Source of the DNA: Butyrivibrio sp. INlla18
Lineage (GTDB): Bacteria; Bacillota; Clostridia; Lachnospirales; Lachnospiraceae
Length of the DNA stretch: 64,000 bases
NCBI RefSeq assembly: GCF_900103635.1
Contig: NZ_FMXK01000012.1
Coordinates: 1-64,000 of the forward strand
Reading direction: 5' to 3'
In this document: piece after piece, positions 49,216 through 58,213 of the stretch
Numbering within the stretch: the first letter of the stretch is position 1
Layout of the letters: each line of letters opens with the position of its first letter
Translations under genes and position numbers: made by a program
Notes under the pieces: generated by a model
Told to the model about the DNA's origin: nothing
What the model saw: only the letters and a program-made list of their open reading frames with translations
Database searches by the model: none

Positions 49216-50088
49216 TCATTCAGCAGTGATATCTGCGCCAAAATATTTAACTGAGATCTCTGAAAGTGTACCATCAGCGCGAAGTTCTGAGATAGCCTGA
49301 TTGATCGCAGCTCTAAGGCTGTCATTGTCAGAACCCTTTGCAAGAGGAACAGCATACATAGTAACTTCTGAATCCACAGCTGCAACTTTAAGATCAGTTG
49401 TTCCTGTAGTATTGAAGTAATCCTGAGCTGATGTATTGGCGTTGATAGTAGCATCAACAGTTCCGTTTAATACAAGTGTCATGGTCTCGCCAAGTGTATC
49501 TACGTTAGATACTGTAGCGCCATACTTGATTCCCATTGCTTCATATGTTGATCCAGCTGAGTTAGCTGTTGTCTTGCCGTTTAAATCCTCAAAAGATGAG
49601 ATTGAATCATTTGAAGCAAGAGTTACAACTACTGCATGGTCATATGCATAAGGATCTGTGAAATCATAAGTTTCTGATCTGTCAGGTGTAACATCTACGC
49701 CGTTAGCCATCATATCAAATGTTCCTGTAGATACACCAGTAAGTCCGCCATCAAAAGCAACTTCCTTAAACTCAGGCTCTACACCAAGCTTCTTTGCAAT
49801 AGCAGCTGCGACCTCGACATCAAATCCAACAAGCTCATCTGTCTCTGGATCATGATAAGTAAATGGAGCCCAAACGCCCTCTGTTGCAATTGTGATCTTG
49901 CCTGCTGCCTTAATGCGTGCAAGGTGATCTTCTGTAGCATTTTCAGTGTCAGCTGCTGCATTCTCAGCCTGTGATGTTTCTGCTGGAGTTTCATTTGTAG
50001 TCTCATCTGCTCCGCTCTGTGAACCACAAGCAGCAATAGATGCGCTTAAAAGAACTGTTGTCAGTAGCATAGATAGTTTTCTTTTCAT
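49216..50088 (-). CDS. Amino-acid ABC transporter substrate-binding lipoprotein
   Basis: A 290-residue family 3 solute-binding protein. Lipobox IAACG (Cys about 21) anchors it to the membrane, followed by a Thr/Glu/Ala-rich linker (25-52). The fold begins at GKITIATEGVWAPFTYHDPE, with the usual ligand-contact motifs VGFDVEVAAAIAKKLG, FDMMANGVDVTPDRSETYDFT and NSAGSTYE. It captures a polar or charged amino acid for the adjacent permease and ATPase. Confidence 0.92.
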   Translation of the reverse strand: MKRKLSMLLTTVLLSASIAACGSQSGADETTNETPAETSQAENAAADTENATEDHLARIKAAGKITIATEGVWAPFTYHDPETDELVGFDVEVAAAIAKKLGVEPEFKEVAFDGGLTGVSTGTFDMMANGVDVTPDRSETYDFTDPYAYDHAVVVTLASNDSISSFEDLNGKTTANSAGSTYEAMGIKYGATVSNVDTLGETMTLVLNGTVDATINANTSAQDYFNTTGTTDLKVAAVDSEVTMYAVPLAKGSDNDSLRAAINQAISELRADGTLSEISVKYFGADITAE

Positions 50089-50133
50089 AATATTCTCCTT
50101 GTCTATCTGTAAACTAGTTTGCAGTTTCCTTAT

Positions 50134-50874
50134 TTAGTTTTCTGTGAGCCGCAGGAACTCTTTGGTCCTCGCCTGTTTTGGAGCTGTAAAAAACTCCTTT
50201 GCAGGTCCTTCCTCTACGATATTTCCATCTGCCATGAAGATAACATGGGATGAAACATCTTTGGCAAAGCCCATCTCGTGGGTTACGACTATCATAGTCA
50301 TACCCTCAGAAGCAAGCTTTCTCATTACTTCTAATACCTCTGCTGTAAGCTGAGGATCAAGTGCTGAAGTTGGCTCATCAAAATATAGTATCTCAGGCTT
50401 TGTAGCAAGAGCTCTTGCAATAGCAACTCTTTGCTGCTGTCCGCCTGATAACTGACTTGGATAATAATCTCTAAATTCTTCCATTCCTACCTTGGTAAGA
50501 ACGTCTATTGCGATATTTTCTGCCTCTTTTGAAGGAATCTTTCTTGCAGATGTAAGGCCAAGTGTCACGTTTTGGATAACAGTCTTATTGGCAAATAAGT
50601 TGTAATTTTGGAACACAAAGCCAGTCTTTTTTCTGATAGCTGCTATATCCTTTTTGGAAATATCAGAAAGGTCATACTCTCTTCCATCAAATACAAATCT
50701 TCCGCCATCAGCTTTTTCAAGAAAGTTGATGCATCTAAGAAGTGTAGTCTTACCTGAACCTGATGGTCCCAAAACTGATACAACATCGCCTTTATTTACT
50801 TCTATACTAACGCCCTTAAGGACTTCATTATCCCCAAAGGTCTTCTTAATATCTTTTACCTGTAATAGTGCCAT
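50134..50874 (-). CDS. Amino-acid ABC transporter ATP-binding protein
   Basis: A 246-residue GlnQ-type ATPase: Walker [10 protein letters not shown], signature LSGGQQQR, Walker [13 protein letters not shown] and switch His in VVTHEMGF. It energises uptake with the permease 12 bases upstream and the binding protein 45 bases downstream. Confidence 0.95.
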   Translation of the reverse strand: MALLQVKDIKKTFGDNEVLKGVSIEVNKGDVVSVLGPSGSGKTTLLRCINFLEKADGGRFVFDGREYDLSDISKKDIAAIRKKTGFVFQNYNLFANKTVIQNVTLGLTSARKIPSKEAENIAIDVLTKVGMEEFRDYYPSQLSGGQQQRVAIARALATKPEILYFDEPTSALDPQLTAEVLEVMRKLASEGMTMIVVTHEMGFAKDVSSHVIFMADGNIVEEGPAKEFFTAPKQARTKEFLRLTEN

Positions 50875-50886
50875 AGTATGCCCTCT

Positions 50887-51561
50887 TTACTTGCGCTGAC
50901 CGTAGCTTCCAAGAATCTTTTCACCCTTCTTCTGAATAAATGTCAGTACAGTACAGAAAATAAGGTAAACAAGCGCTACCTCAATATAAAGAGGCAGATA
51001 ATTATATGATTGTCCTGCAAGCTGCTTGGTTCTGGTAAACATCTCAACTACTGTGATACTTGATGCAAGTGATGTATCTTTTACCATACTGATAAGCGCA
51101 TTGAAAAGTGATGGGAACGCTGTTCTGAAAGCCTGTGGAAGGATGATATGCCACATGATCTGCATATAGTTCATGCCCACGCAGTAGCCAGCCTCTAACT
51201 GCCCCGCAGGAACAGCCTCCATGGCAGCCCTCATGGTCTCTGCACTATACGCACCTTCATTTATAGAAAAAACTATAACAGCCATAACAAACGGATTAGA
51301 ATGGATTCCCAAAAGTGGAAGTCCATAGAAAGCTACCATAAGCTGAACCAAAAGAGGTGTGCCCCTTATGATCCAGATATAGAGCCTGCAGATTTCTTTG
51401 ATCACAGGTACATCCGCATACTGCACCATAGCCACTAGTACTGCGATCACAGTAGACAAGATAAATGCCAGTGCCGCAAGCGGAAGTGTAACCTTTAATC
51501 CATATTCTAGTATTTTAGGAAAAGAGCTCATAAGTAGCTCTAAAGTCTTTTCATTTAACAT
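50887..51561 (-). CDS. Amino-acid ABC transporter permease
   Basis: A 224-residue, five-helix permease of the HisM/GlnP type. The cytoplasmic EAA loop is EAGYCVGMNYMQIMWHIILPQ, and NEGAYSAETMRAAMEAV is the usual preceding stretch. It forms a homodimer with the ATPase and is the first gene of the importer operon, 39 bases after def. Confidence 0.93.
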   Translation of the reverse strand: MLNEKTLELLMSSFPKILEYGLKVTLPLAALAFILSTVIAVLVAMVQYADVPVIKEICRLYIWIIRGTPLLVQLMVAFYGLPLLGIHSNPFVMAVIVFSINEGAYSAETMRAAMEAVPAGQLEAGYCVGMNYMQIMWHIILPQAFRTAFPSLFNALISMVKDTSLASSITVVEMFTRTKQLAGQSYNYLPLYIEVALVYLIFCTVLTFIQKKGEKILGSYGQRK

Positions 51562-51600
51562 CTGATACCCTGCTCATATATGGTGTGAGCAGATCAAAGA

Positions 51601-52107
51601 TCATTCCTCTTCCTGATCCTCTTCTGCTTGTGCCATAATTTCTTCGTTGTCTACAAGGTCGCCTTCAACCTTTTCTACATACATATGTCCATCAAGGTGA
51701 TCAAGCTCATGACAGATAGCTCTAGCAAGGAGCTCCTCGCCTTCGATGATATATTCTTTGCCTTCAAGATCAAAAGCCTTGGCCTTAACGTAATTTGGTC
51801 TTGTAACTACACCTGACTTACCTGGAAGTGAAAGACATCCCTCATAGCCTGTCTGCTCGCCGCTTGTCTCTAAGATTTCTGGGTTGATCATAACGATTGG
51901 CTGATCACCTTCTGAAGAACAGTCGATCACTACAACTCTCTTGAGGATTCCTACCTGAGGTGCAGCAAGTCCAACACCGTTAGCTTCGTACATAGTCTCA
52001 AGCATGTCTGCTACTAATTCCTGTATTCTAGGAGTGATCTCTTTAACGTCCTTACACTTCTTTGCAAGTACATCATCACCGTATTCTCTTATTGTTCTAA
52101 GTGCCAT
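51601..52107 (-). CDS. def: Peptide deformylase
   Basis: A 168-residue metallo-deformylase that removes the N-formyl group from nascent proteins. The three family motifs are GVGLAAPQVG, EGCLS and HELDHLDG; Cys and the two His bind the metal. A strong AAAGGAGG precedes the ATG. The gene lies between priA and fmt as in related genomes, now separated from fmt by the ABC importer. Confidence 0.96.
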   Translation of the reverse strand: MALRTIREYGDDVLAKKCKDVKEITPRIQELVADMLETMYEANGVGLAAPQVGILKRVVVIDCSSEGDQPIVMINPEILETSGEQTGYEGCLSLPGKSGVVTRPNYVKAKAFDLEGKEYIIEGEELLARAICHELDHLDGHMYVEKVEGDLVDNEEIMAQAEEDQEEE

Positions 52108-52247
52108 TTTGGCCTCCTTTATTATAAATAATCTGATTCAATCTATATTATCATATAATAAAGCATTTTTGATATATTGCATTTGCAATTAAGTTTTGTA
52201 CAATTTTATTATATGATATCTTATTTTTAAAAAATGTCAACTACTTC

Positions 52248-54494
52248 TTAGAATCCATTGACTGGATCAAAGTCAAACTGAACTGATATATACCTAAGTT
52301 TTCCTTGGTCTTCAAGGCTTCTGATATATTTTTCTAATAGGTCTTTGTAATATATAAGTCCCTGATAATCGCTCATCTTAACATAAACAGCCATTCTGTA
52401 GATGTCATTGATCCTTCCGATCGAGGCCGCTGCAGGTCCAATAAATACAGAACCTTCAAGCTTTCTCTGTTCCATAAGAGTTCTGAGCCTTGTAGCAAAG
52501 GCCATTCCCTCTTCTTCGTCCTTACTCATGATCTGAACTGACATCATGTGCGACACAGGAGGATAGCTCAAAAGATCTCTGTAAGCGATCTCCTCATCAT
52601 AAAACTCCTTGTAATCCTGCTTGGACGCCGCAATTATGCTGTAATGGTCAGGCTGATAGCTCTGGATTATAACGTTGCCTTTTTTGTCTCCTCTGCCTGC
52701 TCTTCCCGCTGCCTGAGTCAGGAGCTGGAAGGTTCTCTCACTTGCTCTATAGTCACTAGCGTAAAGAGACATGTCTGCCGCAAGTATTCCAACCAAAGTA
52801 ACGTCAGGGAAGTCATGCCCTTTTACGATCATCTGCGTTCCCACAAGTACATCAGCTTCTTTGTTGGCAAAGGCTGAAAGGATCTTCTCATAACTTCCTT
52901 TGGCTCTAGTGGTATCAGCATCCATTCTAAGGACCTTGGCCTGTGGCCAGAACTTCTTGACCTCATCTTCTATCTGCTGTGTTCCTGCCCTGAAGGAAGA
53001 AACATATTTAGAAGAACATTTTGGACAGATTTTTTTGACTGGTTCTTCATAGCCGCAGTAGTGACACACAAGCCTTCCACCTCTGTGCTCAGAAAGAGCT
53101 ACGTCGCAGTGTGGGCATTTAAATACATGTCCGCAGGATCTACAGGATACAAATCCGGCAAGACCTCTTCTATTGATAAAGAGCATTGTCTGCTCGCCTC
53201 TACTAAGTCTATCCTCTATGAGCTCCTGTAATCTTAATGAAAAGATGGATCTGTTGCCTTTTCTGAGTTCTTCTCTAAGGTCTGCTATCTCAACTGTAGG
53301 AAGTGTCCCGCCTGTAAGCCTTCTATTTAGCTCAAATAACTTGTACTCTCCTGTCTGAGCTCTGTAATAAGACTCCAAGGAAGGTGTGGCTGATCCTAGT
53401 ACTACAGCTGCCCCATCAGGAAGAAGCTTAGATAACTCTATTGCTGTTTCCCTTGCGTGGTATTTGGGCATGGTCTCGCTCTTATAGGCAGACTCATGTT
53501 CCTCATCGATTATTATGATTCCTGTATTTGGAAATGGTGTGAAAAGAGCTGATCTTGGTCCGATAATGATATCTATATCGCCAGTTCTTGCTCTCTCCAT
53601 CTGATCAAATTTTTCTCCTGGAGAAAGTGTAGAATTCATTACAGATACTCTGTCTCCAAAGTGTCTGTAGAATCTCATCAAAGTCTGATAGGTAAGGGCT
53701 ATTTCTGGAATCAGAACAATTGCCTGTTTACCCCTTTTGATAACATCATCAATAAGGGCAATATACACTTCCGTCTTGCCGCTTCCAGTAATGCCGTGAA
53801 TGAGGTATGTATTTCTTTTGCCCTCATCGTAATCTCTTTTGACAGTATCAACGATATGCTGCTGCTCATCACTAAGGACAGCCTTGCCATATCTTGAACT
53901 CTCTGCTGCCACTGGCTTTCTATAATACTCTTCACTCTCAATCTTGATGATTCCCTGGTCAGAAAGCGCTTTGATGGTCTGAGAAGCTATATTAAGCTTA
54001 CCAGTAACAAATTCATAAGGAATCCTGTCTTCAGGATTCTCTAAAAGCTCCTTTAAAAGCCTTTCTCTGGCTTTTTGCTTTTTCCTAACACACTCGTTAT
54101 AAAGATCTCTTGCCTGCCTTAAGTCCATTCTAAGAGAAATGTACTTGTGGACCTGTATATTCTGCTTCTTGGCTGCAGGAAGAACTGTCCTAAGAGCAGC
54201 TATCATGGTAGAACCGTAGTGTCTTTTCATCCAGGCTGCAAGCTTCATTGATATATCCTGAGCTGATACCACTTCATCAGATACATCGATTATCTCTTTT
54301 ATCTTGTCAGGATCCCAATTAGGCTCATCTGTGAGCTCAATAACAAAGCCCTTTCTGGTAGTATTCCCTCTACCGAAGGGAATAACTACAGGGCTTCCAA
54401 TGTCAATCTTACCCGCTAGGTTATCGGGTACCTTATATTGAAAAGGCTTGTCCACCTTCTCATGTGAAATATCAATGATTACATTTGCGTACAT
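52248..54494 (-). CDS. priA: Primosomal replication restart helicase PriA
   Basis: A 748-residue superfamily 2 helicase that restarts stalled replication forks. It has an N-terminal DNA-binding domain (1-105), Walker A GITGSGKTE, Walker B DEEH, GSATPS, a zinc-binding insertion with eight Cys (CRSCGHVFKCPHC and CHYCGY...CPKC) and helicase motifs V-VI (VGTQMIVKGHDFP, QAAGRAGRG). No strong ribosome binding site is visible before the ATG; the family N-terminus supports the choice. Confidence 0.95.
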   Translation of the reverse strand: MYANVIIDISHEKVDKPFQYKVPDNLAGKIDIGSPVVIPFGRGNTTRKGFVIELTDEPNWDPDKIKEIIDVSDEVVSAQDISMKLAAWMKRHYGSTMIAALRTVLPAAKKQNIQVHKYISLRMDLRQARDLYNECVRKKQKARERLLKELLENPEDRIPYEFVTGKLNIASQTIKALSDQGIIKIESEEYYRKPVAAESSRYGKAVLSDEQQHIVDTVKRDYDEGKRNTYLIHGITGSGKTEVYIALIDDVIKRGKQAIVLIPEIALTYQTLMRFYRHFGDRVSVMNSTLSPGEKFDQMERARTGDIDIIIGPRSALFTPFPNTGIIIIDEEHESAYKSETMPKYHARETAIELSKLLPDGAAVVLGSATPSLESYYRAQTGEYKLFELNRRLTGGTLPTVEIADLREELRKGNRSIFSLRLQELIEDRLSRGEQTMLFINRRGLAGFVSCRSCGHVFKCPHCDVALSEHRGGRLVCHYCGYEEPVKKICPKCSSKYVSSFRAGTQQIEDEVKKFWPQAKVLRMDADTTRAKGSYEKILSAFANKEADVLVGTQMIVKGHDFPDVTLVGILAADMSLYASDYRASERTFQLLTQAAGRAGRGDKKGNVIIQSYQPDHYSIIAASKQDYKEFYDEEIAYRDLLSYPPVSHMMSVQIMSKDEEEGMAFATRLRTLMEQRKLEGSVFIGPAAASIGRINDIYRMAVYVKMSDYQGLIYYKDLLEKYIRSLEDQGKLRYISVQFDFDPVNGF

Positions 54495-54513
54495 AAATAT
54501 AGTTTACAATGAT

Positions 54514-56001
54514 TTACTTTCTCTCGTCGAGAATCTCCTGGATAAGTTCACGTTCATCCATGTGATACTTTACGCCCTTGATCTCCTGATAGTCCTCGTG
54601 GCCTTTACCTGCAAGTACGATGATATCGCCCTGCTCGCCGTGATCAATGGCGTATGCAATAGCTTCTTTTCTATCTGTGATCTTGATGTACTTACCATCT
54701 GTCTTCTTCATACCAGTCTCAATATCATTTATGATATCCTCTGGCTCCTCGAAACGAGGGTTGTCAGATGTGATGATAGTAACATCAGCATATCTTCCAC
54801 TTACTTCACCCATCTCAAAACGTCTGAGCTTACTTCTGTTGCCACCGCAGCCAAAGAGGCAGATAAGTCTGTTTGGATGATAATCGCGAAGTGTTGTAAG
54901 AAGGCTCTTAAGGGCCATAGCATTGTGAGCATAGTCGATCATAAGTGTGAAATCATCAGACACCTTGACCATCTCAATTCTTCCTTTAACCTTGGCTTCC
55001 TTAAGGGCAGGTGCGATCTCTTCTGGTGTGCATCCAAGATTGTGTGCAACAGCAATAGCACAAAGAGCATTGTATACACTGAACTTACCTGGTGTCTTGA
55101 TCTCTGCATGCATTTTAAGGAATCCATCAGTATCAAAGAATACACCAAGTTCGCCTGGCTTGTGGATATATGCAAGATTGATTGCTCTAAGGTCGCAGCC
55201 TTCACCAAATCCGTAAGTCTGAACCTTGCATGTGTGTCCCTCTAAGATATCATCAACATGAACATCATCACCGTTTAAGATACCAACCTTACACTGCTTG
55301 AAAAGAAGGCTCTTGCAATGCATATAGTCTTCAAAGTCAGTGTGCTCGTTTGGTCCAATGTGATCAGGTTCGATATTTGTGAAGATACCTATATCAAAAG
55401 TAAATCCCTGAGTTCTATGAAGCATAAGTCCCTGAGATGATACTTCCATTACTACGCTATCGCATCCAGCTTCAACCATCTTGGCCATGTATTCCTGAAG
55501 CGCGAATGACTCAGGTGTTGTGTTCTCTGCATGAATATGCTCATCGCCAATGATGACTTCGATAGTTCCAATAAGACCAACCTTATGACCTGCGTTCTCA
55601 AGCATGTTTCTGATAAGATAAGTTGTTGTTGTCTTACCCTTTGTTCCTGTGATACCGATAGTCTTTAATTTGCTTGCTGGATTTCCAAAGTAAGCTGCTG
55701 AGATAAATGCCATTGCATATCTAGTATCTTTTACTCTTACTACTGCAATATCAGAGCCTTCTGGAAGCTCTACATCCTGACTTACAACGATTGCTGCAGC
55801 CTTCTTTTCAGCAGCTTCTTTTGCACAGCTATGTCCATCAAAATTTGCACCCTTGATGCAGATGAAAAGAGATCCTTCAGAAATCTTTCTGTTGTCGTTA
55901 ACTACATCCTTTATTTCGACAACTGATGGGTCGATCTTCTCTCTAGAATTCCCTCTAGTCACTTCAAATTCTAGTTTTTCCAGTAAATTACTTAGTTTCA
56001 T
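54514..56001 (-). CDS. murE: UDP-MurNAc-tripeptide synthetase, meso-DAP type
   Basis: A 495-residue Mur ligase that adds meso-diaminopimelate to UDP-MurNAc-L-Ala-D-Glu in peptidoglycan synthesis. The ATP loop is ITGTKGKTTT. The substrate motif DNPR in ITSDNPRFEEPE is diagnostic for meso-DAP rather than lysine. GGAGAGG precedes the ATG. It is usually in the dcw cluster; here it lies between recJ and priA. Confidence 0.93.
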   Translation of the reverse strand: MKLSNLLEKLEFEVTRGNSREKIDPSVVEIKDVVNDNRKISEGSLFICIKGANFDGHSCAKEAAEKKAAAIVVSQDVELPEGSDIAVVRVKDTRYAMAFISAAYFGNPASKLKTIGITGTKGKTTTTYLIRNMLENAGHKVGLIGTIEVIIGDEHIHAENTTPESFALQEYMAKMVEAGCDSVVMEVSSQGLMLHRTQGFTFDIGIFTNIEPDHIGPNEHTDFEDYMHCKSLLFKQCKVGILNGDDVHVDDILEGHTCKVQTYGFGEGCDLRAINLAYIHKPGELGVFFDTDGFLKMHAEIKTPGKFSVYNALCAIAVAHNLGCTPEEIAPALKEAKVKGRIEMVKVSDDFTLMIDYAHNAMALKSLLTTLRDYHPNRLICLFGCGGNRSKLRRFEMGEVSGRYADVTIITSDNPRFEEPEDIINDIETGMKKTDGKYIKITDRKEAIAYAIDHGEQGDIIVLAGKGHEDYQEIKGVKYHMDERELIQEILDERK

Positions 56002-56071
56002 ATTAGCCTCTCCATTTTTTATTTTTTCGTCACATTTTATTCACAATTTTGCAGTATTATATACGTATAGA

Positions 56072-56150
56072 TGTGAGCAATAGCTCACAATCTCCCCCTC
56101 ATAAGAAACCGCAGACACACGCTTCGCGTGTGTTTTTGTGGTTTTAGGGG
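56072..56150 (-). terminator. recJ terminator and a second hairpin before murE
   Basis: ACACACGC-ttc-GCGTGTGT (56115-56133) is enclosed by AACCGCA/TGTGGTT and again by CCCCT/AGGGG, making one long interrupted stem just downstream of recJ. A separate perfect hairpin TGTGAGC-aata-GCTCACA (56072-56089) lies between it and murE, where it could be part of the murE leader. Confidence 0.6.
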
Positions 56151-56158
56151 TATTTTTT

Positions 56159-57955
56159 TTACACAAAATCATTCATTACTATCTGAATGCTATCTCTTCC
56201 CTGATAACTATTGATATCCGGATAATATGCTATATTTACCTTCATATTTTCTGCTGTTCCGGCATATAGCTCATCAAGTCCCTCCTGACCATATTTCTCA
56301 GTAAGGAATCCATGCCACTTATCCATATCTCCAAAGTACATCATATCAAGGATCTTGCCTGTTCCGTCTGATACTTTGTATTTGCCGCAGTTCTTGTTCT
56401 TGCCAAGAATCCTACCAGATAAAAGATATACATCTCTTTGAGCAAAGCTTGGTTTAGAGTTTCCTGTTCCAAAAGGTTCAAGATATTTAAACTCTTTAAC
56501 AAGATCCATAGTAGCGTATTTAAGTGGCATTACCATATCAAGGTGAACGATCTCCTGAAAATCTTCTGGTTTAAGTTCACATTCGTCGTTAAGCCTTTTT
56601 CTTAAGATCTCGATATTTTCCTCAGGAAGTGAAAGTCCTGCAGCCATCTTGTGTCCGCCAAACTTAGTAAAGAGCTCTTTGCATGCAGATAAATGTTCAA
56701 ACATGTCATAGCTCTCAATTGATCTTCCAGATCCCTTGGCGCCGCCATCTAAAGCTTTAGTTAGGATAATTGTAGGTCTGTAATACTTCTCTTTTACCTT
56801 ACCAGCAATGATACCTGCTATAGACTCATGAACCTTTGGAAGGTACAAAACAATGACCTTTGGAAGATTTCCTTCCTGGCTCTGGCTCTCAACCATTTCT
56901 ATAGCTTCATCAACGCCCTTCTTGGTAAGGTCCTTGCGGTCATCATTCATAGCCTTAAGATCGCCGGCTATCCTGGCAGCTGTAGCCTCATCCTCACAGG
57001 TAAATAGTGAAAGCGCCCTTGTTGCAAGGTCAAGTCTTCCTGTTGCATTAAGGCATGGTCCGATCACAAATCCATAGTGAAAGCTAGACATCTCACGAGC
57101 ATTAAGACCATTTACGTTTATAAGCGCTTTTAAGCCCTTATTTGATGTATAAGGAATTCTGTTTAGGGATTCCTTCACAATGATCCTATTTTCGTCTCTA
57201 AGCTCCATTACGTCGCATACAGTAGCAATTCCTGCAAAGATGATCTTCTCGTCAAAAAAGGCCTTTAATTCGTCTTTTTTGTCATCAAAAAGACCAGCCA
57301 TAACCTGAAGGAACTTATAAGCCACTACTGCTCCGCAGATCTCTTTAAATGGATAAGTTCCATCCTGTCTCTTTGGATCTATTACTGCATCTGCAGGAGG
57401 AAGGATCTCTTTGTCTCCATCCTTTGGAACCTCGTGATGGTCTGTGACAACAATATTCATGCCGTTATCCTTGGCATGCTGAACCTGGTCATAGGCTGCA
57501 ATTCCATTGTCGCAAGTAATGATAGTATCAATGCCATCTGCAAGAGCATCATCCACAAGCTTGATACTAAGGCCATATCCATCCTTGATCCTGTCAGGAA
57601 GAACGCAATCTACTGTTGCTCCCATAAGAGAAAGTCCAGAAACCAAGATATATGATGAACATATGCCATCAACGTCATAGTCTCCTATTACTCTTATCTT
57701 GTCCCCAGCCTTGATCCTATCAAGCATGATCCTTGCTCCCTTTTCCATATCCGCCATTCCAGCTGGATCATGGAGCATGGACAAGCTTCCGTGAAGGTAC
57801 TCATCAACAGTCTGAGTATTACACTTTTCTGCCTCATTTTCTCTACTATCTATAAGCCTGTTAGCAATAAGTCTGGCTGTAATATTAGTGATTCCAAATT
57901 CCTTGGCAATCCCATCAAAATCAGCTTTCTTATTTGCTATCATCCATTTTGCCAT
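56159..57955 (-). CDS. recJ: Single-stranded-DNA-specific exonuclease RecJ
   Basis: A 598-residue DHH-family 5'-3' exonuclease used in recombination and repair. Manganese motifs are VIGDYDVDGICSSYIL and VTDHHEVP, and the DHHA1 domain contains GGHKMAAGLSL. An OB-fold C-terminus follows. GG-rich TTTAGG precedes the ATG. Confidence 0.94.
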   Translation of the reverse strand: MAKWMIANKKADFDGIAKEFGITNITARLIANRLIDSRENEAEKCNTQTVDEYLHGSLSMLHDPAGMADMEKGARIMLDRIKAGDKIRVIGDYDVDGICSSYILVSGLSLMGATVDCVLPDRIKDGYGLSIKLVDDALADGIDTIITCDNGIAAYDQVQHAKDNGMNIVVTDHHEVPKDGDKEILPPADAVIDPKRQDGTYPFKEICGAVVAYKFLQVMAGLFDDKKDELKAFFDEKIIFAGIATVCDVMELRDENRIIVKESLNRIPYTSNKGLKALINVNGLNAREMSSFHYGFVIGPCLNATGRLDLATRALSLFTCEDEATAARIAGDLKAMNDDRKDLTKKGVDEAIEMVESQSQEGNLPKVIVLYLPKVHESIAGIIAGKVKEKYYRPTIILTKALDGGAKGSGRSIESYDMFEHLSACKELFTKFGGHKMAAGLSLPEENIEILRKRLNDECELKPEDFQEIVHLDMVMPLKYATMDLVKEFKYLEPFGTGNSKPSFAQRDVYLLSGRILGKNKNCGKYKVSDGTGKILDMMYFGDMDKWHGFLTEKYGQEGLDELYAGTAENMKVNIAYYPDINSYQGRDSIQIVMNDFV

Positions 57956-58072
57956 AATTACCTAAATCCTTATATAAAAAAAATTGTGTTCTTCTATGTA
58001 TAATGTGCGAACACTCATCTGATATCATACCATATTTTTCCTATTATTTTTTGTAGTAGATACATAACATGA

Positions 58073-58132
58073 AAATAACCCTAGTAGATCTACGTTCTGA
58101 ACGAATGTGAAGTAAATCTACTAGGGTTATTT
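58073..58132 (-). terminator. Terminator after secDF
   Basis: AATAACCCTAGTAGAT (58074-58089) pairs perfectly with ATCTACTAGGGTTATT (58116-58131). On the minus strand the stem ends in TTATTTTCATG. It lies about 80 bases after the secDF stop. Confidence 0.85.
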
Positions 58133-58213
58133 GAATGTTTAATGTATCCTACAAAAAATACTACTGAGCGAACAATGAAAAATAATGCCGTTCATGCGTC
58201 CGCTACCAGCACC

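Noticed and set aside
54448..55245. 265-codon plus-strand frame
   Set aside because: Antisense to murE, no ribosome binding site and no recognisable domain.
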